Translations under genes and position numbers: made by a program
Notes under the pieces: model-generated
Seen by the model: only the letters and a program-made list of their open reading frames with translations
What the model was told of the DNA's origin: nothing
Databases searched by the model: none
NCBI GenBank assembly: GCA_019188255.1
Contig: JAETXT010000006.1
Span: 1-64,000, forward strand
Direction of reading: 5' to 3'
Length of the DNA: 64,000 nt
Source: Verticillium longisporum
Lineage: Eukaryota > Ascomycota > Sordariomycetes > Glomerellales > Plectosphaerellaceae
In this document: in pieces, positions 1 through 11,748 of the stretch
How the letters are laid out: each line of letters opens with the position of its first letter
Position numbering within the stretch: the first letter of the stretch is position 1

Positions 1-294
1 GCCGTTAATGCCGAGAGACACCCCTGTATCGACAGTGCAGACAGCAAGCTTGAGGGCTTGGATTCCCTTTTCCACCAAGAAAGCCTGTGAGCGGGTAGAT
101 AAATATGCAATCAGCTCCACTTATGGCTCAATGCCGATAATTCGCGACACTATGACTTTACAGCTTCCATTGCAAAACATAATATTCCTTTGTGAACACC
201 TGCATATGACAACTGAACAGAGCTTAGACACCAGTGAGTAAAGCTGACAGCCCTCAACGCCGAAGGATACTACATGAAGCAAACGAGGGTACAC

Positions 295-2451
295 CTACAG
301 CTTCGCCCGCCCTGCTTCTATTTCACCCCACGCAGTCATATCAATCTTGCTGAATCTATCACCATTAAGCCAGTAGACATTGTCTGGTTGATCTCCGGAA
401 GGATTCCAGGAGAGGCCTTTCAACGCCCCAGTAGACTTCTTAAAGGTAGCAGTTGTCTCAATCCTAGCAATGGTTGTCAGCACGAAATCCAACAAGGGGG
501 CGCGGTGTGTCTCACGAAGCGCGGAAGCGGACAAGCCTCGGCATCTGGTAAAGGGCAAGACCGCTGGCTCGAAGGTCGCTGTAGAGAGACTTCACAAACT
601 CGGACTCTCGAGAAGGATCATTCAAGGTGATAGAGGCCGCTCCGGCCTGGCCGTCATATCTTCACGAATTAGCACATGTCAGCAGGTATTGACCTCTTGC
701 ACTCACCCTGGGAGCTTCACGGCGTAAACAGAGGTGTCTTGGACACCCTCAAGCTTGCCAATATGCTCACGAACCTCGCTGGCGCTGACATTTTCGCCAC
801 GCCACCTGAACGTGTCGCCCGAGCGGTCGTGAAAGCGTACCCAACCTGTACTTTGTCTTACGAGCAAGTCTCCAGTCCTCTGGAAGACATCACCCTTTTC
901 GAAGACGTTGGAAATCAGCTTCAGATCCGTGGCCAACTTGTCGCCGTGGTAGTCGTTGAGGTAATCCATGGACCGCACGCGACCAATGGCTTCGCCAGGC
1001 TCATCAGCCTCGGCCCGCACGCAGAATCCGGTCTTGGGGTCCCTGTAAGGCTCCTCGGTGGTGGTATCATACTTGACGAGGAAGGTGTCGTCTTCGGCGT
1101 AAAGCTTGAGAGGCCCAGCGAACCCAACCATGCCCGCGGCTGCGGTTGTGCGTGCCACGTTATCAAACTTAGCGATGCCTTCAGTTGAGCGATAAATCTC
1201 CCGAATCTCAGGGATGCCAAAGCGTTTGGTGAACTGCAACCAGACATCTCGATGCAGCCCGTTGCCCATGGCTGAAATGCATTTATGCGCTCTGTCGTAA
1301 GGGGATTCAGGAGCTGCGATCAAGTACCTGCACAGTTCTCCGACGTAGAGCATCCGGGTGGCGCCGCATTCGACAAGCTGTGCTGAGAAACGCGAAGCTG
1401 AGAACTTGCGCGAAAGACAAAAAGAGGCTGAAAGACCAGTGCTGTAGTATATCCCAGTGAAGAGAGCTGTGGCATGAAATAGGGGAAGACAGGAAAAGGT
1501 CCGGAGGGGAAGGTATGTCTTTGGGTTCTTCACATCGACAGTGGCTGGGGTCGAGACAAGAACGAGCAAGAAGTTCTTTACAGCCACAGCCTTTGGCTTT
1601 CCGCTTGTGCCAGAGGTATAGACCAAGGCGCCTACGTCTTTGAGGACACGTTTCGGCCGAACGACAGTGTCGTCCTTGATTGCCGCAAGGTCTTCATACC
1701 TCAGTTGCGTGATATTTGAGGCGGTGCAGGCGTCCGATGATAGTTGTAGTGGCGGAAAGGAGGAAAGATTGAGAGAAAAAACGACTGATGGCGTGCCCTC
1801 ACCCTGGAGGTCTGCGATTGCCGGCGCAACATCTGGCGTGCATACCAGGATCTTCGCATTCGCAATATTGAGACAATGTTGAAGCGTTTGGTCTAGGTGA
1901 TGTCAGCTCATAATCCGCGTCCAAGTCACCATGGCTGCAAGTATCTGATTCGCACTTACTTTGAAGGGCAGTATTGATCAGCGCTGGCACAGCACCAAGT
2001 TTGGATGTTGCGACTATGGTAAATACCATCTCAGGAGAGTTGGTAGCAAAGACTGCGATGACATCCCCATTGGAAACTCCCTGACGATGGAAAATCGCTG
2101 CCAACTTGCTTGCCTCTGCAGAGAATCATGTCAGCTATCGCGGACGGCCGATTAATCGCGACGAAACTCACCAGCGAGAACCTCCCCATACGTCCAGGTG
2201 CGGCCCTCAAACCAAAGAGCCTCTGCCCGTGGGTCTGCCAGCTCGAACATGTGGAAAACAGACACATCATTGCCCAATGTATCGACGCGCTCCTGGAATC
2301 GCTTTCGGAACGACTTTTCGGCGAGCAGTTGGTTAATGTCGTAGGAAACCCCATATCGACTATTAGCATACAGGGCGCCGACCACAGTCGCTGCCGCAGC
2401 AGAGGCCGCAATCGCGACCTTCTCCGCGGGGACTCGTAATGAAGGAGGCAT
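295..2451 (-). CDS. FATP/Fat1-type acyl-CoA synthetase, peroxisomal (PTS1)
   Basis: Activates a carboxylic acid to its CoA thioester (ATP to AMP). The spliced reading has five exons with introns at 2116-2171, 1893-1959, 660-706 and 464-515, all GT-AG and in phase, giving 644 residues. The AMP-binding P-loop YTSGTSGKPKA lies at about residue 237, and the family motif FRWRGENV at 507-514, which is diagnostic for the FATP/very-long-chain acyl-CoA synthetase branch. The start is the ATG at 2451, followed by a hydrophobic N-terminal stretch rich in Ala and Val. The protein ends in AKL, a canonical PTS1, so it should act in the peroxisome. It is transcribed divergently from the thiolase gene across a 315-bp promoter. 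The family is certain. The substrate is not, since fungal members act on long-chain, polyketide or aromatic acids. Confidence 0.88.
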
Positions 2452-2766
2452 TATGCTGATGTTGATAATATGAATGAAGGATGGACGTGAGATGTTGCGG
2501 ATGCTGTATTCAAGATGCATATTTGTTGGTCAATTGGCCAATTGAAATACAATGTGCTGAGATCCCCAGATCTGACAAGCTCGGCAAATCTAGGAGGAAG
2601 ATGCCGAAGTTCGGTCTCCTTTGTGGGGCCTACCGAGCCCGGACCGTCGGGATGCTGCACGGCTACGTGTCGGCAAATTACGACGGCAGCCACAGCCTTA
2701 TTTATCGGCTTCATGTCCCTGAGGAATCAATTGATTCGCAACACTGAGAATCATCGTCAAACCACA
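2452..2766. promoter_or_regulatory. Shared divergent promoter, acyl-CoA synthetase / thiolase
   Basis: This 315-bp gap lies between two divergent start codons, so both genes must be driven from it. It contains three TCGGCA/TGCCGA hexamers (2581-2586, 2602-2607, 2670-2675); two of them sit in the longer match TCGGCAAAT. GATCCCCAG is at 2561-2569, also seen in two other cluster promoters, and GTGGGG at 2623-2628 fits the CreA consensus SYGGRG. Which of these is bound is inference. Confidence 0.6.
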
Positions 2767-4290
2767 ATGTCTACAGCAGCTCAACGAATTCAAGGCCTGT
2801 CAGCGCAGCTCCCAGGAGGTGCCGACCGGGCGGCACTGGCCCGACTCCAGGCCAAGGATCCTAAGGATGTGGTCAGTGTATCCGAGATCTGACGATGACG
2901 ACTCATTCTCACTTCATCAGGTCATCACGCTCGCAGTCCGAACGCCCTTGACCAAAGCCAAGAAAGGAAAGCTCAAGGATACTCCGCTGGAAGGTCTCTT
3001 GGTATCTGTCCTGCAGGTATGTGTCGGAATTTGAGTCTTCGGACGCTACTAACAATTGCAGAGCACGGTGAGAAAATCCGGAATCGACCCAAAGCTGGTC
3101 GAGGAAATTGTACTGGGTAATGTTCTTCACAAGGATGCGCCATACACATTGCGCGCATCAGGTTTCGCTGCTGGATTTCCCGCTACGACAGCTGTTTCCC
3201 ACGTTAGTCGCTGGTGTTCCTCCGGCCTCCTTGCGGTTGAGTCCGTCGCTCAAAAGGTTGCGCTGGGCAGCATTGACATTGGAATCGCTGTCGGTGCCGA
3301 GAGCATGAGTATCAATCCCGATAATGGCGCTCCCAAGTTTTCTGATGATTTCATGGCAAATCCTCTCATTGAGGACGCGACCCGCTTGATGCCTTGGACG
3401 TCAGAGAATGTTGCACGAGACTTCAGCATCAGCAGAGAAAGACAAGATGAGTATGCAGCGGCTTCGTTTCAAAAGGCCGAGGCCGCCCAGAACGCTGGAT
3501 TTATGGAAGATGAGATTGTGCCTGTCACCACAACCTGGAAGGACCCCAAGACGGGTGAAATCCAGCAAGTGACGGTAGACAGGGATGACGGCATCCGCGC
3601 CGGCACGACTAAGGAGGGTCTTTCCAAGATTCGATCGGCCTTCCCTCAGTGGCCTCCCGCAACGACCACGGGCGGCAACGCCTCGCAGATTACCGACGGA
3701 GCTGCCGCGGTCTTGATCATGCGCCGCGAGGTTGCTGAGAGACTCCAACAGCCAATTCTCGGCAAGTTCGTTTTGTCCACGGTGGTCGGGGTCGAGCCCC
3801 GCGTCATGGGTGTGGGGCCCGCGTACGCGATTCCCAAGCTCCTGAGCAAGGTTGGGCTTTCAAAGGAAGCCGTTGATATCTTCGAGATCAACGAGGCATT
3901 CGCATCTATGGTGGGCTCCTCACACTTATCATTGTGGCTAAACCATTTCTAATGGTGTTGCCATGCACAGTTGGTCTACTGCACCGAGACACTTCAGCTT
4001 GATCCCGCTCGACTCAACCCCCGCGGCGGAGCCATGTAAGTCGTGCTTTCCAATCTCATCGGCGGCTAGTTAACGTGGCTACAGCGCCTTTGGTCATCCG
4101 CTTGGCTGCACTGGTGCCCGTCAGATAGTGACAGCACTGTCGGAGCTCAGGCGTACTGGTGGCAAGATCGCCGTGACGTCCATGTGCGTTGGGACTGTGA
4201 GTGTTACCCCAGATCTCTTACTAGAAGGTTTTAGACTAATTGAGGTCCCAGGGATTGGGAATGGCCAGCCTGTTGGTGTCAGAGCAATGA
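2767..4290 (+). CDS. Peroxisomal 3-ketoacyl-CoA thiolase (PTS2)
   Basis: Thiolytic cleavage of 3-ketoacyl-CoA, the last step of beta-oxidation. Six exons with introns at 2872-2920, 3017-3061, 3911-3970, 4036-4084 and 4197-4251 give 421 residues. Catalytic residues are present: the nucleophilic Cys in WCSSGL (C119), the His in GHPLGCTGA (H376) and the second Cys in MCVGTG (C406). The N-terminus contains RIQGLSAQL, a full match to the PTS2 consensus R-(L/V/I)-x5-(H/Q)-L, so the start at 2767 is well supported and import through Pex7 is expected. Divergent from the acyl-CoA synthetase and followed by the cluster regulator. Reading frame and active site are intact. Confidence 0.92.
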
Positions 4291-4858
4291 AATCAGGAGC
4301 GATGAATGCGGGGAGACGGAACACGGGTGTGTCGTAGGTACCTAGGTAGTCAGCACAATCGAGCAGCGAATCAGCACATCAATGTCGACTTTCGTGATGC
4401 GACAGGGAAGCCGTAGCCGCTACCAATTGCCGATGCAAGGAATCAGTAATCCCGCTAAGGGTGTGAGGCGTGTTTCCCCGAGTGTTCCAGGCACTAGAAT
4501 GGTCCGCCTGCTCCACGATCCCCAGTGTTGCTACCCCTCCGTACCCTCCTTAGTCCGCTACCCCAGACTTGGTGGGTGGGGTTTTGAAGCCCACCTGAGC
4601 ATGAATATACGCTACCTTAGCCTCTGCCCATGCATTTTAGGCCCACACAGGACTGCCGGCCGGATAGGTCTGGAGCTTCGCCCCAATATTGCTCGCATGT
4701 GGGGAGCAGCCCCCTCTCCCCCCCTAGAGTCCCCGTGTTGTCCCATTTAATGACCAAAGGCGCGCCTGCGTCGCCCAGCGTCGCCAGCGTCACAAACGTC
4801 GCCAGTGGAGGCTCAATCAATCAACCCCTTCTCCCCAGCTTTCCGTTTGACAACAGCA
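4291..4858 (+). promoter_or_regulatory. Thiolase 3' end and regulator promoter
   Basis: No gene is seen in these 568 bp. They contain CTCCACGATCCCC at 4511-4523, identical over 12 bases to sites upstream of the monooxygenase and aldehyde dehydrogenase genes. There is one TGCCGA (4428-4433) and two GTGGGG sequences (4576-4581, 4699-4704) of CreA type. The sequence suggests that the regulator shares control elements with its presumed targets. Confidence 0.5.
4511..4523 (+). promoter_or_regulatory. Shared cluster motif CTCCACGATCCCC, copy 1
   Basis: Copy upstream of the Zn2Cys6 regulator (336 bp before its ATG). Identical over at least 12 bases to the copies at 11618 and 15565. Confidence 0.5.
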
Positions 4859-7308
4859 ATGTCTTCTGCACAACCCACCGAAGCCGACAATCGCCCCAAG
4901 AAGACACGTACCCGGGCTTCCAAGGCCTGCTTGGTCTGTCGGCAGCGCAAAGTCAGGTGCAATGTCGCCCTGACCGGCAGCCCGTGCTCTAATTGTCGGC
5001 TCGACCACGAGACCTGCGTGGTTCCGGAGCGGTCGAACCGAAGGTGAGCAGACGCCTGCCATTGAGCACTGCATCAATTAACCAACGTGCTTCGCAGATG
5101 GTCGCGCGAGTCGAACTACTCATCATCCACGGCAGCTCTTCTCGAGCAACACCGTTCCAATCTGCGAAAGCCTCGAAACAGGCGCCCGGACGGGGCTACC
5201 AACTTTGACATGCCACGAAGCCCAAGACCCGACATCCACCAGCACACGGGAGCTTCAGAAACACACATCGTCTTGACTCGACCTCCCTCGCCGGCAACAG
5301 ATACTGCACCTCGAGATGACGGACCACCTCCAAGAGACCGAGATGAACCCTCGCCGTGGCACGAGTTTCGGCACAGCGAACGTACATTCACCACGACGGT
5401 GCCCATATCCGCATATCCGTTCCTCACAGTTTCCAACCTGCATCGGCTTCCCCCGGAGGACATCAATTTTCTGGAGCTCAAGAAATGTCTAAGAGTGCCA
5501 TCTCGTGTTTATCTTGATGAAATTCTTCAGCAATACTTTCGCTACGTGCACCCGTTCTTCCCCTTGGTCAACGAAGCATCTTTCTGGGACATGTATCACG
5601 GCGTCGACCCGGGGAAATCCCCAGAACGGTTCTCGTTGCTCGTGCTCCAAGCGATGCTTTTTACTGCCTGCAGCTTCGTTTCCGCCAATACACTTGAGCA
5701 GCTGGGCTATAGTTCTGTCCGTGCTGCCCGCAGGATCATGTATGGACGAGCCAAGATGCTTTACGACTTTGAGACGGAGAAATCTCAACTTCACATGGCC
5801 CAGGCTGCACTACTGTTGTCATACTGGACACCGCCATTCGAAGAAGCGGCAATCAAACCCAATACCGGCTGGCTACGGGCGGCCATCGAGAACGCAAGAT
5901 CAGTCAGGGCTCATCAGTGGAACTTCAACCCGGCTAAACCTGGTCCGTCAAGCGAGGTTCAGATGTCTCTGAGGAAGCTTTGGGTCTGTTGTATCATTCG
6001 AGGTGGAACCTTGGCAATCTCGTCACGGCGGTCCTGTCAGAGTCTCGGTCTTGACTCTAACACAACCTTTTCGTTGACATTCGACGACTTTAAAGACGAG
6101 ATTCACGAATCGAGGGTATACGATGCCCGGACGAAGAAGCAACTCATTGTGGCTTTCCTGGGCTTGGCCGAGATGTGCGCCCAGGTTGTGGCCATGTCTG
6201 CACTGCTATTCCCTTTCGACAACAGCGACGCCGGTGCTAAAAGACAGATTGGACTGGTTGAAGAGATCAGTAAGATTTTGACGAGCAAGAAAACACTGGA
6301 TCGATGGCATGGGAAGACGGTCGAATGTCTCAGTGATCCGTTCAATCAATCGCGCGACCATCCATCCATCGCCTTGTTCACAAACCTGCAGCACATTTAT
6401 TACTTGTGAGTCCTCCCTCCTACCCCATTGCATCCGTGCGCCAACCTAACATCTTGTAGCTCTGCGAGAATTGCCTTTGCGAATCGATTGATGCTATCGT
6501 GCTACGATAATGAAGGCGCAGTCCCGCGCGATGTTATGCATCTTCGAGAAGAAGTTCAAGAATCAACTGTGTCCATAGGGAAGTGTTTGGCAACTCTGAC
6601 CGAGCTCAACCTAGATCGCTACCTCCCTGTCAGCGTGTAAGTGTCATTTACAGACTGCTGCAAATCGCCCGTCACTAACTTTTCAGTGTCCCGTGTATTG
6701 CGTTGCCCCTCGCACTGAACAGCAACACGACCCCGACAAGCCCCAAAGCTCGCATCTTCTCCGAAGCCATGAAGACGTATAGCCGCCTCTATGAGGGTGT
6801 CGACGGTCTTGCGAGAGCGATTCGTGTCATCGTCAACCAAGAACGAGATTCGCAGTTGGCGGAAACATCCGAGATCTCTACAACCACCACCTTGGTTGAC
6901 CGTACGGATGCGTTCCAGTCAGGATGTTACATGAGACTGGCTCTGACGATCGACCTGAGTCTCTCCCGGGGTAACCTTCCCGATGAAGCAGACCTGCCTG
7001 TTACGATTCGAAGTTCTTCCAGTCCAGAGAGCTTGGGACATCCCGCTACAGTACGTCCGCTGCCAGACTCGTGCACTGGAGGCTCGCCGAAGTCCGATAT
7101 GGACTCATCTGTATCTGACGGCAACACGCCCCGGGCTCAACCGACCACGAATGAGTGGCTCGATCCCAACATTTCTCTCCCCCCTCTCAGCCAAACGGAC
7201 GAAGAAGATGGTTTATGGCATCTTGCCGAGCTTTCTCCAGGCAAGACAGATTACGACATGTTAGAGAGCATTATCTGGTCGGGCCTTGATGATTCAATGT
7301 TCTCATGA
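4859..7308 (+). CDS. Zn2Cys6 fungal transcription factor
   Basis: Likely pathway-specific activator of the surrounding cluster (inference from position). Four exons, with introns at 5044-5097, 6406-6459 and 6637-6686, give 763 residues. The N-terminal binuclear zinc cluster starts around residue 20 with spacing C-x2-C-x6-C-x8-C-x2-C-x6-C, preceded by a basic stretch RPKKTRTRASK. The middle-homology region (fungal_trans) is recognisable from about residue 150, for example YFRYVHPFFPLVNEASFW, as in cutinase/amide-type regulators such as the CTF1 and AmdR groups. The acidic, Ser/Pro-rich C-terminus ending near WSGLDDSMFS looks like an activation region. Its promoter carries the same 12-mer as two enzyme genes. 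Confidence 0.88.
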
Positions 7309-7727
7309 TAGTCGGCAGAGGGGTGTTAGAATTGGTTTTCTGTTGCTCGTCTCGATCCAATGGGTGCCTATGGTTGGATTGAGGAGTAGTAGTGCTCGGC
7401 CACTGAGATTCGGTCCAGTTGAAATGGAATGATTGGTGAACAGATTGCTCGTTCCCGTGCATACAACTCAAGTCCCTGCCGCGACAACAAGTGGAGCTAT
7501 GCTAGGCTTGCAGAGTCTCGGATAAATTCTCGCGATCCAAGTATTGTCCTGTAGGTCGTTCAAGCAGCTTGGACCGTCAAAAGCCCTCTCCCATGTGGCC
7601 ATATACCTCATTTCACACCTCGTGAACCTGATATCAAATGCTATTCATGGAGGTTAAGGGAGTACGCTAATCTGCGGCGAACCACTTATCAACTTTTACC
7701 ATCCTCCACGACTTATAGTTACATAAT
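7309..7727. other. Convergent intergenic gap, no gene seen
   Basis: 419 bp between the 3' ends of the regulator and the Fox2-type gene. No supported reading frame, repeat or RNA gene was recognised; it probably holds the two 3' untranslated regions. Confidence 0.6.
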
Positions 7728-10700
7728 CTACAAACGGGCCGCAATGGCCCGATCAAGTGTGACAGCGCCACCACTGACAGCATTCTTTCCTGTCTCAAGG
7801 ACAACAACTTGGAAAATTACCTTGCCGTTTTCCAACCACATCTCAGTCTTGAGTGTCTGACCCGGGAGGACAGGGCTGGTGAACTTGCCCTTGAGGTTCT
7901 TGAAAGATCCGTATTTCTGGAACAAGTGCTTTCCGGCAACACCAAGCGAACACAAGCCGTGCAAGATGGGTGTTGGGAAGCCTCCTTTTGCGCTGAAGTC
8001 TGGATCGATGTGAAGAGGGTTCAGGTCACCATTGAGTCGGTACAAGGCAGCTTGGCCCTCTGACGTCTTTTCTTCCACCACGTAGTCTGGTGCTCTGGAG
8101 GGAGGTGCGTTCTTAGCCGTAGCCGGGCCTCGATCACGAAGCTGAGCGTCTCCACCGAAACCACCGCCCTTGCGGACAAGCACTGTCGTTTCGTTGTAGA
8201 AAATCTCATTGCCGTTTTCGTCGACAGTGGTGAAGCCCTGAACAACCAGTACATCCTTGCCCTTATCGACTACTTGCACCAGCTTCGGGTACGTTGAGAG
8301 GATACCCGAAAGGGGAATCTGGGAACGAATCTCAAGGAATTGATCCACGTGAAGAAGCAATCTCAGGTCGTACTTGGACATGATATCATCCATCTTGTAA
8401 TGCGCTTCGGCGTTGAAGAACGGGATGAGTCCAAAGACTGGCAAGGGGGTAAAATCCTTGTGTCCTTCGAATACGAGTGGAAGCTCAGTATGCTTGGCAC
8501 CGACGGAGAGTGCATACAAGACGAGATCGCGTTGCGTGTACACAAATTTTGAAGCCTTGGAAGCAGTGCTCTGTGCTGTGCGAATATTGGCAAGAACCAC
8601 GTCGCCAGAGTTCAACTAATCACATTAGTAAGATTTCACACTGAGGTTGTCACGCAGACTTCATACCTTTGGTGCTCCATCTTGTTGGTTAAACAAAGCA
8701 ATATTCGCCTCGATGGTTGTGGGGTAGGACTTCGGCGAGTCTGTGAGGCTTGAAATCAAATTCGCTGCCTCATCTAAGCTCTTGACTTCTTTGGATTGCC
8801 CCTTGAGGGCCTCCCAGCGCGTGTTGCCGAACCATCCGCTTCCCGCTTCAAACACTCCTCCAGAGATGCTCGGCGCTGTGACGTGGCTGGCTAGTGCGGA
8901 AACAATCGGTGCCACATGGGCCGGCTGGAAGAGCTTTGACACTTCGTCGCTGAGAATGGTCTTGGTCATGTTGGTGCCTGCATTCGGGGCAATTACATTA
9001 ACCAGGATGTTGTGCTTTGCACCCTCGAGGGCCAGAGCGCGCGTAAGACCAATGATGGCGGATTTCTGCAGTCTGAAGGTTAAAGAAACTCAACAACAGC
9101 TGAAGGATATAACGTACTGCAGCAGCATAGTTGGCCTGGCCAAACTGCCCGTAGATACCGGTCACGCTGGTTGTGTTGATGACCCGTCCATAGCCTTGCT
9201 TCACGAAGTGAGGCCAGGCAGCTCGTATGTTCTTGTAAGTACCTCCTAGGTGGACCGAGAGTACTGGGTCCCATAGTGTGTCTGACATGTTGTGGAAAGC
9301 CTTGTCTCTCAGAATACCAGCGTTGTTTACAACAACGTCGATTCTTCCAAAGGCACGAATGGTGGCGTCCACATTTTTCTCGCCGTCTTCAGCCGAACCA
9401 ATGACTGATGCCGCTTTGCCACCCAAATCTCGAATCTCCGCCAAGACAGCCGATGGATCAGCGATATCGTTGACCATGACAGATGCGCCAAGAGACGCGA
9501 AATGGAGGGCATACGCTCGACCGAGGCTATTGAATGGTTAGGGAAAGGGATGTAGAGGGCACTAGACCACGTACCCAGAACCAGCGCCGGTGATCAAAAC
9601 GACTCGACCCTTGAAAGAAATTGGATCGGTGCTTTCATTTGGCGGCAACTGCGCCCCCTTCTTCTGAAGATCCAGAAAGTCCCGTGGGCCGGAAGCATAA
9701 TCGGGCTTATCAAAGTTGGTCACATGCTTCCAGTTCTTCAGCAACACTGCAGGCGTCAACGTATCGTCTGCATGTAGCAGCAAGCCACCCGACCGCTGCC
9801 AACGAAGTCGAGCCACCTGTTTGTCGCTGATCTGGAAGCACGTGCCGCTCTCTTTCTTGTTCTTTTCATGAACCAAGAAAGCCACAACAGATGCTGACTG
9901 ATCGAATTTCGGCGCTGCGGAACCGGGTGTGGTTATCGGCATGACTACATTGACGAGAATATTCTTCTTCAAGCCTTCCTTGGCGAGGGTGTAACTGTAT
10001 CCGACTTGTGAATGTGCTGCTGCTGTATGACGAATGACTATCAGTGCCCAAGTTTCGCCTGGTCAGGAAGCATCACAAACCTGCAGTGACTGCCTGGCCT
10101 GGCGATCCGTGCAATCCTATGAGGGAGGAGATGTTGATTATGCGACCGAAGTTTTGGTTTCGGAAGTGCTTCCATGCTGCATTCGTGGTCTTACCATGGT
10201 CAGCCAATGCTTAATGACCTGCATTCCCGGGTACTTACCAAAAAGTTCCCTTTGATGTGAAGCTCTGTTTCGGCAGACCACTCGGCGTCGTCCAGATGTT
10301 CAAAGCTCTTCGACTGCGCAGCGGAGCCAGCAGCATTTATCAGAATGTGCAGTCCTCCGAAGCTCTGCACTGCGGTCTCAACAATCTTCCCACCATCAAG
10401 GATGCTGTCGGTGTTGACAATGGCTTTGCCGCCGTTCTTCTTTATGGCTTCCGCCACGGCTGCAAGGTTCTGTCGAAAGTCAGACATTACCCTGTGCTAA
10501 TGTTCGATTCCGCATCATCTCACCTTGGCATCGCCAAATTGATCGTTGATCACGACAGAAGCTCCTGTGGAAAGATCGTCAGGAATTGGGTCATCACGTC
10601 TTCCAAGGGACGTCACTCACCTCTGCTGCCCAGCAGCTCTGCACAGGCACGGCCGAGTCTATGAAGCGTCAGTCAACAAGTTCCTGAGATGCCATGCGTG

Positions 10701-10768
10701 TGGGAAGCTGACCCTTGGCTCGCTCCTGTCACAATGGCGACCCTGCCTTCAAAATCACGTACTGCCAT
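7728..10768 (-). CDS. Fox2-type multifunctional beta-oxidation protein with a degenerate first SDR domain (PTS1)
   Basis: Hydrates 2-enoyl-CoA and oxidises the resulting 3-hydroxyacyl-CoA in the peroxisome. Nine exons give 872 residues; introns are 10659-10712, 10565-10620, 10470-10523, 10190-10238, 10023-10080, 9527-9574, 9066-9117 and 8616-8666, all in phase. Domains in order: SDR-A (about 1-250, TGASQGLG at the N-terminus), SDR-B (about 295-560, TGAGSGLG and an intact Y441-AAA-K445), and hydratase 2 (about 578-872, with [11 protein letters not shown] at about 769-779). The C-terminus is ARL, a PTS1. In SDR-A the catalytic YxxxK aligns to T157 and A161, so that domain should be inactive, although its Ser pair and downstream TLAKEG are conserved. 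This differs from housekeeping Fox2, in which both SDR units normally keep the motif, and suggests a pathway-specialised copy. Confidence 0.9.
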
Positions 10769-11748
10769 GATCTTCAGTTCTACCGGTTTGTGCGAGAAAA
10801 GGCTGCGTTGGACGAGAAAAGCCGGAGTTCTTCTGTGCTAATTGGCTTCTCTGATTACTACGCGACGTGCCGCCCGACTTTATTGATCTGGAGTTCATCG
10901 TAAGAGGCATGGTCAATTGGACCCTAGCCTGGATTCTGACCGAGGTCAATGGCATGGCAATTGTTTCGGGGACAGATATCGGTATACTTGAGCTTCCTGT
11001 GACCATGCCACATGGTGAGGTGCAGCGAGTCATGGTAGCCGCACCACGCCAAAGCCCCTGTGATAGGGGTCAAGGTTGGTGTTTTCGGCAGTTTTGCCGG
11101 ATGTTCCCTGAGCATCTGCGGTTCGGCAGACATTTTCGGCAGTTCGCCATAGGACAACTTTATCAGCATTCCACATGCGCCTCAATCCGACCCTGAGAAA
11201 CGATCGCCCATCGGACTACGTATGCATCGGGATTCCTGTTCTACAATTTGCCAGTACTGGAACAGCAATCTCTTGAAAAATGGCATCACTCGCCAATTGA
11301 TTTGTTGTTTTCGTGCGTGTTGACCTGTTCCTCTGTCCCGCAGCGAGGTACCGACGTCACTCAGGCATCCCTCTTCAGTCGTCGTATGCTAACCTCAAGG
11401 CTCCTCTGAGTCCAGGGCTTGGGTGTCTTCGGACCTCGGGGGTGATTCCCGATGCCGAAGGTACATGTAAAGCACCAGTAGCCCCACCCATCTTGTGAAC
11501 GTTATAGCATTCATGACACTTTGACTTACGGTGTATTGTGGCAGACCAACCCCGCGTCGCGTGGGGACTAGGCAACGCTGCCATTGCGGCAGCAGACCCA
11601 CCTGTCCCACCAGAGTTCTCCACGATCCCCCAGATGAAGCAATTATATCACTAGGCTGGGGATCTGGTGTTGAAGCACATGGCCCCAATCGCCAAGCATA
11701 ACTTTACCTAATCCTTCGAGTCTTTCCGCTCCGTAATCAGACGATACC
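10769..11748. promoter_or_regulatory. Divergent promoter region, Fox2-type gene / FAD monooxygenase
   Basis: No gene is supported in these 980 bp. Three TCGGCA hexamers fall within 60 bp (11085-11090, 11123-11128, 11136-11141), with a reverse copy TGCCGA at 11453-11458 in the 10-mer GATGCCGAAG, which also occurs at 2600-2609 in the other divergent promoter. CTCCACGATCCCC is at 11618-11630, 118 bp before the monooxygenase ATG, CTGGGGATC at 11656-11664 and GTGGGG at 11561-11566. Confidence 0.55.
11618..11630 (+). promoter_or_regulatory. Shared cluster motif CTCCACGATCCCC, copy 2
   Basis: Copy 118 bp upstream of the FAD monooxygenase ATG, followed by CAG as in copy 1 apart from one extra C. Confidence 0.5.

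Noticed and set aside
464..530. Apparent frameshift near the 3' end of the acyl-CoA synthetase
   Set aside because: Resolved by a good intron (464-515, donor GTGAGA, branch CTGAC, acceptor CTAG), after which IETTATFKK continues in frame.
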